Source: an uncultured Prevotellaceae bacterium
Lineage (GTDB): Bacteria; Bacteroidota; Bacteroidia; Bacteroidales; Bacteroidaceae
Direction: 5' to 3'
Length of the DNA stretch: 55,942 nt
NCBI GenBank assembly: GCA_900543815.1
Contig: UQST01000016.1
Location: forward strand, 1 to 55,942
The stretch's first letter is position 1, and each line of letters begins with the position of its first letter. Shown here one piece after another: positions 35,067 through 42,888 of the stretch. The position numbers and the translations under genes were made by a program. The notes beneath the pieces are model-generated. The model did no database searches and was not told the origin of the DNA. It saw only the letters and a program-made list of their open reading frames with translations.

Positions 35067-35282
35067 ATGTTTCAAATAAACCAAAACAACCTCCATCTGC
35101 TTTTGCCGGGTAAAATTTGCTGGCTGGTAGAATATTTACACGATGATTATGGCTTCACTCTACAAGAGAGTCTTAGCCGTATCTATCGTTCAGAGTTGTA
35201 CAAGAAGTTATCAACAGAAAGTACAAAATACTGGCACTTGGGTCCAGTAGATTTGTATAATGAATTGAAGGCTGAACTATAA
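35067..35282 (+). CDS. DUF3791-like small protein (third gene of the module)
   Basis: A 71-residue protein starting MFQINQNNLHLLLPGKICWL. Its pattern (a helix with LVEYLHDDYGFTLQESLSRI, then LYKKLSTESTKYWHLG and LYNELKAEL) matches the first gene of the module in outline: hydrophobic helix, short linker, a His after a Tyr/Leu segment, and a C-terminal amphipathic helix. It begins 1 base after the DUF3990 stop. Having DUF3791-type proteins on both sides of the toxin-like gene is notable; one may neutralise and the other act as an adaptor, but nothing in the sequence separates the two roles. Confidence 0.7.
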   Translation: MFQINQNNLHLLLPGKICWLVEYLHDDYGFTLQESLSRIYRSELYKKLSTESTKYWHLGPVDLYNELKAEL

Positions 35283-35361
35283 AACAACAGAGGTGCTCAT
35301 CGTAGGTGATGAAGAATTCGTTTGATCATTTGACTTGATCAAAAGGGTAAGAAAAGAAAGA

Positions 35362-35440
35362 AGTAGTACTGCGTGGGCGATAGAAGTAGTACTTCATGGG
35401 CAAAGAAAGATATACTTCATGGGCAAGGTGAGTAGTACTG
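35362..35440 (+). repeat. 23-bp-period repeat array, locus 2 of 2
   Basis: The core AGTAGTACT (or AGATATACT in one copy) starts at 35362, 35385, 35408 and 35431, exactly 23 bases apart. It is followed in each full unit by TTCATGGGCAA or TGCGTGGGCGA. The unit centre GAAGTA-G-TACTTC is palindromic. About 50 bases match the minus strand at 27626-27680. Confidence 0.8.
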
Positions 35441-35471
35441 CTTGAATCCTACCATGATTCACATGGGTTCC

Positions 35472-36239
35472 TTATTCCGTCTGGCTGGTTTCATAGCTTT
35501 GGGCTTGGTGCCAGTTGTGGAAAGTCCAGGTGAATATACGTATGATGCTGAAGGTGGGGAAGAGCTTTAGCGCAGAGATGTCGGACGAGTTGAGCAATTC
35601 CACTTTCATGATGAAGTTCCTGTCTATCCTGTAGAGGTCCTCATCGTGGGTGATGAAGAACTTGTTTATCATAAACAGAATGGGTTCCTTGAGATTGGGG
35701 TAGAGTGCCTTCTTCACTTCGTCAAGAGTGACCAGGAAGGTCTTGTTGTCATGGTCCTCGTAGTTGATTACATACCAAAAGTCCCTGTTGCGAATGGCAG
35801 GCATTTGCCCTTTGCCACTTGCCAGGCTGTCTGGCATGTTTATCGTGATGGAGTCGTTGTGGGCTCCTATGCCTCTTATCGTGAATGGTTTCCCGTGTCC
35901 AATGCGTATCTCCCTCTTTTTCGTCGAACAGCAGTTGATACCTATGTCGCTGGGGCCGATATAAGTGCCGTTCAAGGTGAAGCATACTTTAGACATGAGC
36001 CTTTTGTTGAAAAAGGTGTCGCTTGCCACTTCATCGTTGTGGTTGGGGTCTTCTCTTGTCTTGCTGCAATCCGTGGGAGGGGTAGATTGCAACAGACGCA
36101 TGTGCTCACGGAAATGCTGGACTTCCTCTTGGCATGTGTACCAGCCTTGTGCTGCTGTTTCCACAGAGCATATGCATAACAGAACCAAAGGGCCGATGAT
36201 GAGCCTGTATCTGTCTGTGTTGTTCCTTGATTTAGTCAT
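35472..36239 (-). CDS. Exported protein of unknown function (first of a tandem pair)
   Basis: A 255-residue exported protein with a signal peptide (LIIGPLVLLCICSVETAAQ). It does not match a family I can name. Conserved features shared with the adjacent fragment are NGTYIGPSDIGINCC (a CC pair), GKPFTIRGIGAHNDSI, NKFFITHDEDLYRIDRNFI and a C-terminal TFHNWHQ. The repeated pattern of a displayed value plus a pair of cysteines suggests a periplasmic or surface protein. The C-terminal copy lies 16 bases upstream on the same strand, so this is a tandem duplication. Confidence 0.65.
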   Translation of the reverse strand: MTKSRNNTDRYRLIIGPLVLLCICSVETAAQGWYTCQEEVQHFREHMRLLQSTPPTDCSKTREDPNHNDEVASDTFFNKRLMSKVCFTLNGTYIGPSDIGINCCSTKKREIRIGHGKPFTIRGIGAHNDSITINMPDSLASGKGQMPAIRNRDFWYVINYEDHDNKTFLVTLDEVKKALYPNLKEPILFMINKFFITHDEDLYRIDRNFIMKVELLNSSDISALKLFPTFSIIRIFTWTFHNWHQAQSYETSQTE

Positions 36240-36255
36240 AATGCCTCTTGTTGGT

Positions 36256-36885
36256 TTATTTCACGCCAATGATTCCCTGATGCCAATTGTGGGCGGTGTG
36301 GGTGTAGATGCGTATAATGGCGAAGTGCGGGTAAGCCTTTCCCAAAGTGGGAATTTGTTCGGATGTTATCAACTCCACTCTGTATATGAAGTTCTTGTCC
36401 AGTTTGTAGAGGTCTTCATCGTGTGTGATGAAGAATTTGTTTATTGTGTAGATGGCGGGTGCGTCAAGATGTGGAAAGCGTTCTTTTCGAAGGTCGTCCA
36501 GACTTATCAACTCGATATTTTTCCCCTCGCTCTCATAATTGCAGATGTAGGAAATCTCCTTTCCGCGTATGCTGGGCCAGCATTCTTCTTCTTTTTTTTC
36601 TGACCATTCACCCAAGGGAACGTCAAGTAGCAGAGAGTCTTTGTCTTTGCCAATGCTTCTGATGGTAAAGGGGAAGTCTGAGTCAGAATCCAGAATCTTC
36701 CTTTTCATAGAACAGCAGTTGATGCCTATGTCGTAGGGGCCGATATAGACTCCATCTACCATATAGCATCCCCTTGCGTTGTCATTGAAATCTTTGTCTG
36801 TCAGATATTCAAATCTGTGGTTCTCGTCTTTGCGCTTGACCTCCTTTCCCCAGTCTTGAGGTGGATCTCGCTTTTGCCTCTTGAA
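36256..36885 (-). pseudogene. C-terminal fragment of a tandem paralogue, cut at a rearrangement junction
   Basis: The last 205 or so codons of a second copy of the adjacent exported protein. DGVYIGPYDIGINCCSMK, DFPFTIRSIGKDKDSLL, NKFFITHDEDLYKLDKNFI and AHNWHQG align with the neighbour at 35472-36239. Similarity reaches PPQDWGKE (PPTDCSKT in the neighbour) and stops near 36870-36890. Beyond that point the minus-strand frame is merely the antisense of a DUF285 repeat gene and stays open by chance to 38247. The signal peptide and N-terminus are missing, so the gene is broken. Confidence 0.65.
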
Positions 36886-39393
36886 AATTGCAACGAACTC
36901 GCCTCCCTCGACATTACAAGCTTCGATACGCGAAACGTCACGTATATGGGCAACATGTTTTATGAATACAACAAACTTACCACACTTGACCTCTCCAATT
37001 TCGATACGAAGCAGGTGACCAGCATGTATGAGATGTTCTTCAATTGCAAAGAACTCACCACCATATATGCCACCGATAAGTTTGACGTGTCGGCATTGAA
37101 TTACGACAACAACATGTTCTATGGCTGTGAGAAGCTGGTGGGGGCTGTATCTTATGATGTAAACAAGATAGAAAAGGAAATGGCCAACTTCACCACGGGT
37201 TACTTCACACAGGGCAAGAGCACCTTTGGCCCTTATGTGGTGTTTAGTGCCACGGATGGAACACTCACTTTCCGTCAAGGGTTGAAGAAGCCAACAGGTG
37301 TCTATACATTCAATGATGCCACTACCACTCCGGGTTGGATAGCCGACCACAGGGAGGAAATCAAGAAGGTGGTGTTCGATGCCTCGTTTGTCGCCGTAAA
37401 GCCCACCAGTTGCTACCAGTGGTTTGCCGGCTGCACCAATCTGGATGCCATCGAAAACTTCAATAATCTCAAGACTGACAATGTCACCACGATGGCATCC
37501 ATGTTCCAGGACTGCAAGAGTCTGACCACCCTCGATGCCAAGACACTCAACACCCAGAATGTGACCGACATGAGGGACATGTTTGCCGGCTGTGAGAATC
37601 TTACTGCCCTCGACATATCCACGTTCGACACTCAGAATGCTGAACAGATGGGTGGCATGTTTGCCGGTTGCAGCAAACTGGCCGAACTTGAGTTGTCTGC
37701 TTTCACCACCCCGAAGGCAAAGAACATGAGCAATATGTTCAACGGTTGCCAGGGAATGACGGTTCTCGACATCTCGAAGTTCAATACAGCCACCGTGGAA
37801 GATATGAGCGGCATGTTCGGCGGTTGCTCTGCCCTCACCACCATCTATGCCGGAAGCGGGTTTGTGGTAACAGCCGTGACAGCCGATGCAGGGATGTTTG
37901 CTGGCTGTGAACAGCTGGTGGGTGCCAGCGTGTTTGATGAGGCCAAGACAGGAAAGGAGATGGCCAACAGGACCACCGGCTACTTCAGCGACCCTGCACC
38001 TGCTGACCCTGTGGTATGTGTGGTGTTCAATGCCGCCAAGGGCACGCTTACCTTCTTCTATGACAAGGAAAAGCATCCAGGGGCTTATCCCCTCAACACG
38101 GGGACCAATCTGCCTGGCTGGACCAGACATGCTGCCGACATCAAGGAGGTGGTGTTCGATGACTCGTTTGCCGATGCACGTCCCACCAGTTGCTACAGAT
38201 GGTTCGCCGGCTGCACCAATCTGGTTGCCGTCACAGGCATTGAGCATCTCTGCACCGAGGCAGTGACCAATATGAGTGCCATGTTCCGCAATTGTGGCCT
38301 CCTCACAGCCATTGACCTGACGCGCTTCAATACGTCTCAGGTGACCGACATGAGTATGATGATCAGCGGCTGCCAGAGTCTGACCGCCCTCGATGTCTCT
38401 TCTTTCGACACGAAGAATGTGGTGTCTATGCGTGAGATGCTGGCCGACTGTGGAAAGCTGGCAGTCCTGGACCTCTCAAGCTTCGCTACACCCAAAGTGG
38501 AGAATATGAGCGGCATGTTTATCAACGACACATCACTCACCACCATCTTTGTCTCTGACAAGTTCGTGACTACAGCCGTGTTGTCTGGCGACAAGATGTT
38601 TGCCGCCTGTCACAAACTGCGAGGAGCCGTTGCCTATGTTGGCTCGAAGGATGGTGTGAAGATGGCCAACTATACCACAGGCTACCTGAGCAACATAGCT
38701 CCCACAGAGCCGGAGGCGTATGTGGTGATGGATGCCGACCTTGGCACGATGACCTTCAGATATGACACGAAGAAGCCGGCAGGAGCCTTCCCGCTGAATA
38801 CTGGTGCCGAAACTCCAGGCTGGATTGGGGTATCGACAGGCGTTGTTGTCAAGACGGTGGTGTTCGATGAAAGCTTTGCCAATGCCCGTCCCACCAGCGG
38901 ACACATGTGGTTTACCAACTATTATGACCTGGGAACCATCACTGGCATAGAGAACCTGAATACCGAGGAGATGACGGATATGAACCAGATGTTCTACGCC
39001 TGCTCGTCGCTCATCACCCTCGACCTCACCAAGTTCAATACAGCCAAGGTGACCGATATGGGCCATATGTTCGGCAGATGCCGCAGTCTGACCACCATCC
39101 TTGCCAGCGACCTGTTTGTGACCACAGCCGTGAAGCCCAATGATGACATGTTTGAGGACTGCTTCAGCCTGAAGGGTGCAGTGGAGTATGATGCCAACAA
39201 GAAGGGGCTGGAAATGGCCAACTTCGAGGGCTATCTCACCAACCCCAACGGAACGGGAATCGGCAATGTGGATGCCTCACGGCAGGGTGAGGTGGAATAT
39301 TATGACCTGAGTGGCCGCCGCCTGAGCGTACCGCAAAAGGGTGTGGGCATCATGCGGACAGGCAACCAGACCAGGAAGAGCGTGCTGAGATAG
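36817..39393 (+). CDS. DUF285 (BspA-type leucine-rich-like) surface repeat protein, 5' truncated
   Basis: An open frame of 858 codons, of which all but the first 22 or so are DUF285 repeats (pattern LTTLDLSNFDTKQVTSMYEM FxxC). These build solenoid surface proteins in oral and gut bacteria. Three larger modules recur, each with VVFSATDGTLTFRQGLKKP, a PGW motif and a PTSCYQWFAGCTNL segment (from about residues 142, 400 and 640). The C-terminus GEVEYYDLSGRRLSVPQKGV then GIMRTGNQTRKSVLR is a sorting-like tail. The first codon available is a GTG at 36817 inside the antisense of the neighbouring fragment, the first ATG is at 36946, and no signal peptide exists. The gene has therefore lost its 5' end at the junction near 36885 and is probably not exported as it stands. 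Confidence 0.75.
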   Translation: MVLVFALDLLSPVLRWISLLPLENCNELASLDITSFDTRNVTYMGNMFYEYNKLTTLDLSNFDTKQVTSMYEMFFNCKELTTIYATDKFDVSALNYDNNMFYGCEKLVGAVSYDVNKIEKEMANFTTGYFTQGKSTFGPYVVFSATDGTLTFRQGLKKPTGVYTFNDATTTPGWIADHREEIKKVVFDASFVAVKPTSCYQWFAGCTNLDAIENFNNLKTDNVTTMASMFQDCKSLTTLDAKTLNTQNVTDMRDMFAGCENLTALDISTFDTQNAEQMGGMFAGCSKLAELELSAFTTPKAKNMSNMFNGCQGMTVLDISKFNTATVEDMSGMFGGCSALTTIYAGSGFVVTAVTADAGMFAGCEQLVGASVFDEAKTGKEMANRTTGYFSDPAPADPVVCVVFNAAKGTLTFFYDKEKHPGAYPLNTGTNLPGWTRHAADIKEVVFDDSFADARPTSCYRWFAGCTNLVAVTGIEHLCTEAVTNMSAMFRNCGLLTAIDLTRFNTSQVTDMSMMISGCQSLTALDVSSFDTKNVVSMREMLADCGKLAVLDLSSFATPKVENMSGMFINDTSLTTIFVSDKFVTTAVLSGDKMFAACHKLRGAVAYVGSKDGVKMANYTTGYLSNIAPTEPEAYVVMDADLGTMTFRYDTKKPAGAFPLNTGAETPGWIGVSTGVVVKTVVFDESFANARPTSGHMWFTNYYDLGTITGIENLNTEEMTDMNQMFYACSSLITLDLTKFNTAKVTDMGHMFGRCRSLTTILASDLFVTTAVKPNDDMFEDCFSLKGAVEYDANKKGLEMANFEGYLTNPNGTGIGNVDASRQGEVEYYDLSGRRLSVPQKGVGIMRTGNQTRKSVLR

Positions 39394-39428
39394 CAGTCTG
39401 CCCGCATCGCTCACTTTACTACAAAAAA

Positions 39429-39462
39429 ACAGGCTCCCGACCCGCAGTCGGGGGGCTGTTTT
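39429..39462 (+). terminator. Terminator of the DUF285 gene
   Basis: ACAGGCTCCCGAC pairs with GTCGGGGGGCTGT with a small offset and is followed by TTTTGC. An A tract precedes the stem, so it could also work in the opposite direction. Confidence 0.75.
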
Positions 39463-39487
39463 GCTATGCCGCCGCTAATCTCGTAAA

Positions 39488-39551
39488 AATTGTCTTATAG
39501 GACAATTCAAATTGTCTTATAAGACATTTTAAATTGTCCTATAAGACAATT
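39488..39551 (+). repeat. Triple 22-bp tandem of a near-palindromic 20-mer
   Basis: Three units (39488-39507, 39510-39529 and 39532-39551), each close to AATTGTCTTATAAGACAATT, with 22-bp spacing. The units differ by one to three bases. The array is AT-rich and each unit is self-complementary. Confidence 0.85.
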
Positions 39552-39787
39552 TTCCCCGTCTCAGTAGGGAATTTCCCCATGCGCCTGTAATCTTGTGTGT
39601 TTCAGCGGTTTAATAAGGCACTTTTCCTATTCGCAAGCTGAATCGGTTGACGGTGCTATAAAGGCCATACTGAACCAGTTGTCACTTGCCTTGGAATGGC
39701 ACTGCTTCAGATGGCGATTCTGCCCCTTCTGGGGTGGCGGTGTCATCCGTTTGGCGCTGCCAGGATATGCACTCTTTTGGGGTTTTC

Positions 39788-39837
39788 TTCCTTGTGTCTT
39801 TTCCCGATTCAGTGAGATCAGGAAAAGACACAGGGAA
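39788..39837. repeat. Long hairpin, 17-bp arms
   Basis: TTCCTTGTGTCTTTTCC (39788-39804) pairs with 39821-39837 with one G-T pair around a 16-nt loop. It lies 30 bases before palindromic element copy 2. The wider stretch 39552-39867 contains no convincing gene. Confidence 0.6.
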
Positions 39838-39867
39838 GGAGGGAGTCGGAGAGCAAGAAACCACCCA

Positions 39868-39950
39868 GAAAAAGTATCCAGTATTACTTGGCAATGTATC
39901 CAAGGATAAACGGCCAAGTATCCAGTATTACTTTGCCAAGTAACCTTGGC
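39868..39950 (+). repeat. Palindromic intergenic element, copy 2 (partner at 12312-12395)
   Basis: Modules AAAAAGTATCCAGTATTACT, TTGGCAA, ATCCAAGGATAAACGG and CTTTGCCAAGTAACCTTG follow the same order as the minus strand of 12312-12395. Where copy 1 has AAGGATAC in two arms, this copy has AGTATTAC in both, a coordinated change in the pair. It lies between the convergent DUF285 and uvrA genes. Confidence 0.75.
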
Positions 39951-39987
39951 TCGATTTTTTGCCTTGTCAGCTCCCGACGGCGGCGGG

Positions 39988-42864
39988 TTACTGCATATCG
40001 AGCTTTTCCTTGAGGAAGCGTGCGGTGTAGCTGTCTTGGCACAGAGCCACCTCTTCGGGCTTGCCGCAACAGAGGAGCTGCCCGCCTCGTGCTCCACCTT
40101 CCGGTCCCAGGTCTATCACATGGTCGGCACACTTGATGACATCCATGTTGTGCTCGATGATGACAAGCGTATGCCCGCGCTGGATGAGTGCGTTGAAGGC
40201 ATCCAGCAGGCGGCGTATGTCGTGGAAATGAAGGCCGGTGGTAGGCTCGTCGAAGATGAATACCGTGGGCGCGTGCTTCTCCATACCCAGATAGTAGGCC
40301 AGTTTCACGCGCTGGTTCTCACCGCCTGACAGGGTGGAGGAGGATTGTCCGAGCTTGATGTAGCCCAGTCCCACATCCTGCAGCGGCCGCAAGAGACCCA
40401 CGATGCGAGGCTGCCGGTGGGCTGTGAAGAACTCGATGGCCTGGTTGATGGTCATGTTGAGCACATCATACACATTCTTTCCCCCGAAGGTGACTTCCAG
40501 TATGTCTTGCTTGAAGCGCTTGCCATGGCAACTCTCGCAGGGAAGCACCAGGTCGGCCATAAACTGCATCTCAACGGTCACTGTGCCTTCTCCCTTGCAC
40601 TCCTCACAGCGGCCTCCTTCGGTATTGAAGCTGAAGCATCCGGCCGTGTAGCCCATCTGCTTGGCCAGAGGCTGTGCGGCAAAGAGACGGCGTATCTCAT
40701 CCCAGGCCTTCACGTAAGTCACGGGGTTGGAGCGTGAACTCTTGCCTATGGGGTTCTGGTCAACAAACTCCACTGCCTTCACCATCTGCAAGTCTCCCTC
40801 CAGAGATACGTGTTCGCCGGGGCGGTCGGCAGCCTCGTCGAGCTGTCTCTTGAGGGCACAATAGAGGATATCGCGCACCAGGGTGCTCTTGCCACTGCCG
40901 CTCACACCTGTCACACAGGTCATCACGTTGAGCGGGAAGCGCACATCTATGCCCTTCAGATTGTTGGCTCTTGCCCCCTTGATTTCTATAAAGGCGTTCC
41001 ACGGACGGCGGCTCGCTGGCACGGGAATCACCTCACGCCCGGTGAGATAGTCGAGCGTGTGGCTCGTGCCGGCCTGGCAGTCCTGGGGCAGAGGCTGTGC
41101 CGGACCGTTGTACATGATTTCTCCTCCCAGCCGTCCGGCCTCCGGGCCGATGTCGATGAGCCAGTCGGCAGCACGCATGATTTCCTCGTCATGCTCCACC
41201 ACTATCACCGTGTTGCCCAGGTCGCGCAGCTGCTTGAGCACCTTGATGAGCTTGTCCGTATCGCGGCTGTGCAGTCCGATGCTCGGTTCGTCCAGTATAT
41301 ACAGGCTTCCCACCAGGCTGCTGCCCAGTGATGTGGCCAGATTGATGCGCTGGCTCTCGCCGCCGGAGAGCGATGCCGAAGGGCGGTTGAGTGTCAGATA
41401 CTCCAGACCAACATCCTGGAGGAACTGCAACCGCTGGCGTATCTCAGTGAGAATGCGCTGTGCCACACCCAGTTCTGCCGGGGTGAGCGTGAGAGCATCC
41501 ATCCACTCCTTGAGTACCCCCACGGGCATCTCCACCAGTTCGGTGATGCTCCGTCCGCCCACCTTCACATAATTGGCTTCGGGCTTCAGCCGGGTGCCGT
41601 GGCACTTGGGGCAGGTGGTCTTTCCGCGATAGCGGGCCAGCATCACGCGGTTCTGTATCTTGTATTGCCCCTGTCGGAGCATCTCGAAGAAGGCATCGAT
41701 GCTGAGCAACCCCCATTCGCGCTCCTCGGGGAAGATGTTCCACCCGGCAGGCACAAGCACCTCCTTGCCCCCCAGCTTCTCGCTTCTGAGCTTGCGCGGG
41801 GCCATTCCCGAGGGGACTCCATGCCAGAGCCAGTCCTTCTCCTCCTGTGTGAGTTCGTAATAAGGCTTGAATATGGGGAAGCCCCTTTCTGAATTGAAGC
41901 GGATGAACCACTCCTTCCATTCGCTCATCTTTTCGCCCCGCCAGCACACCACGGCATTGTCATACACGCTGAGTGCGCTGTTGGGGATGACCAGATGCTC
42001 GTCTATGCCGATGATCTTGCCAAAGCCTTCACACTCGGGACAAGCGCCTGCGGGGGAGTTGAAGGAGAACATGTTGTCGGAGGGTTCCTCAAAGGTGATG
42101 CCGTCTGCCTCGAAGCGTATGCTGAAGGAGTGCAGCTCCCCGTCGGGCATGAAGCGAAGCATCATCTCGCCGCCACCTTCATAGAAAGCCGTCTCGGCAG
42201 AGTCCGTCAGGCGTGATATGGCATCCTTCTCGTGCGAGACCGCCAGTCTGTCTATCACCAGATACAGCTGTCCGGCATCGGCCTGCCGGCTGTCAAACTC
42301 GTCGATGCGGCACACCTCACCCTTGTATTCCAGTCGCGCAAAGCCACTTTGGTGGTAGATGTCGAGCTGCTGCTCCAGTGAGCGTCCCTCAGGAATGCGT
42401 ATGGGGCAGAGCACCAGGAACTTGGTGCCGTCGGCGTGGCTGGTGGCACACTGCACCACATCCTCGGTGGTGTGGCGCTTCACCTCGGTGCCGCTGACGG
42501 GGCTGATGGTCTTGCCTACGCGGGCAAAGAGCAGGCGCAGGTATTCATATATCTCTGTGCTTGTGCCCACAGTGCTTCGCGGGTTGCGTGTGGTCACCTT
42601 CTGCTCGATGGCAATGGCTGGTGGAATGCCCTTGATATAGTCACACTCGGGCTTGTTCATCCTGCCCAGGAACTGACGTGCGTAGGCACTCAGGCTCTCC
42701 ACGTAGCGTCGCTGTCCCTCGGCATAAAGCGTGTCAAAGGCCAGCGAACTCTTTCCGCTGCCGCTCAGTCCCGTTATCACAATGAGTTTGCGGCGCGGAA
42801 TCTCCAGACTGATATTCTTCAGGTTGTTGACTCTCGCGCCTTTTATCTGTATGCTGTCCTTCAT
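39988..42864 (-). CDS. uvrA: Excinuclease ABC subunit A
   Basis: The 958-residue UvrA ATPase of nucleotide excision repair, which scans DNA with UvrB for bulky lesions. There are two ABC modules with Walker A motifs GLSGSGKSSLAFDTL (near residue 31) and GVSGSGKSTLVRDIL. Their signature motifs are SGGESQRINLA and SGGENQRVKLA. Zinc-binding Cys clusters are CPEC, CPKCHGTRL and GRCEECKGEGT with LPCESCHGKRF. The UvrA-specific SLSAYARQFLGRMNKPECDY segment is intact. Length is typical. The DUF4468 gene lies 24 bases upstream on the same strand and may be co-transcribed. Confidence 0.97.
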   Translation of the reverse strand: MKDSIQIKGARVNNLKNISLEIPRRKLIVITGLSGSGKSSLAFDTLYAEGQRRYVESLSAYARQFLGRMNKPECDYIKGIPPAIAIEQKVTTRNPRSTVGTSTEIYEYLRLLFARVGKTISPVSGTEVKRHTTEDVVQCATSHADGTKFLVLCPIRIPEGRSLEQQLDIYHQSGFARLEYKGEVCRIDEFDSRQADAGQLYLVIDRLAVSHEKDAISRLTDSAETAFYEGGGEMMLRFMPDGELHSFSIRFEADGITFEEPSDNMFSFNSPAGACPECEGFGKIIGIDEHLVIPNSALSVYDNAVVCWRGEKMSEWKEWFIRFNSERGFPIFKPYYELTQEEKDWLWHGVPSGMAPRKLRSEKLGGKEVLVPAGWNIFPEEREWGLLSIDAFFEMLRQGQYKIQNRVMLARYRGKTTCPKCHGTRLKPEANYVKVGGRSITELVEMPVGVLKEWMDALTLTPAELGVAQRILTEIRQRLQFLQDVGLEYLTLNRPSASLSGGESQRINLATSLGSSLVGSLYILDEPSIGLHSRDTDKLIKVLKQLRDLGNTVIVVEHDEEIMRAADWLIDIGPEAGRLGGEIMYNGPAQPLPQDCQAGTSHTLDYLTGREVIPVPASRRPWNAFIEIKGARANNLKGIDVRFPLNVMTCVTGVSGSGKSTLVRDILYCALKRQLDEAADRPGEHVSLEGDLQMVKAVEFVDQNPIGKSSRSNPVTYVKAWDEIRRLFAAQPLAKQMGYTAGCFSFNTEGGRCEECKGEGTVTVEMQFMADLVLPCESCHGKRFKQDILEVTFGGKNVYDVLNMTINQAIEFFTAHRQPRIVGLLRPLQDVGLGYIKLGQSSSTLSGGENQRVKLAYYLGMEKHAPTVFIFDEPTTGLHFHDIRRLLDAFNALIQRGHTLVIIEHNMDVIKCADHVIDLGPEGGARGGQLLCCGKPEEVALCQDSYTARFLKEKLDMQ

Positions 42865-42888
42865 CTGTCTGTATTGTCGCCTGACTGT

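Noticed and set aside
36256..38247. A 663-codon minus-strand frame continuous with the tandem-paralogue fragment
   Set aside because: Only the first part (to about 36885) has homology to the neighbouring protein. The rest is the exact antisense of DUF285 repeats and reads as a low-complexity His/Gly/Val-rich product.
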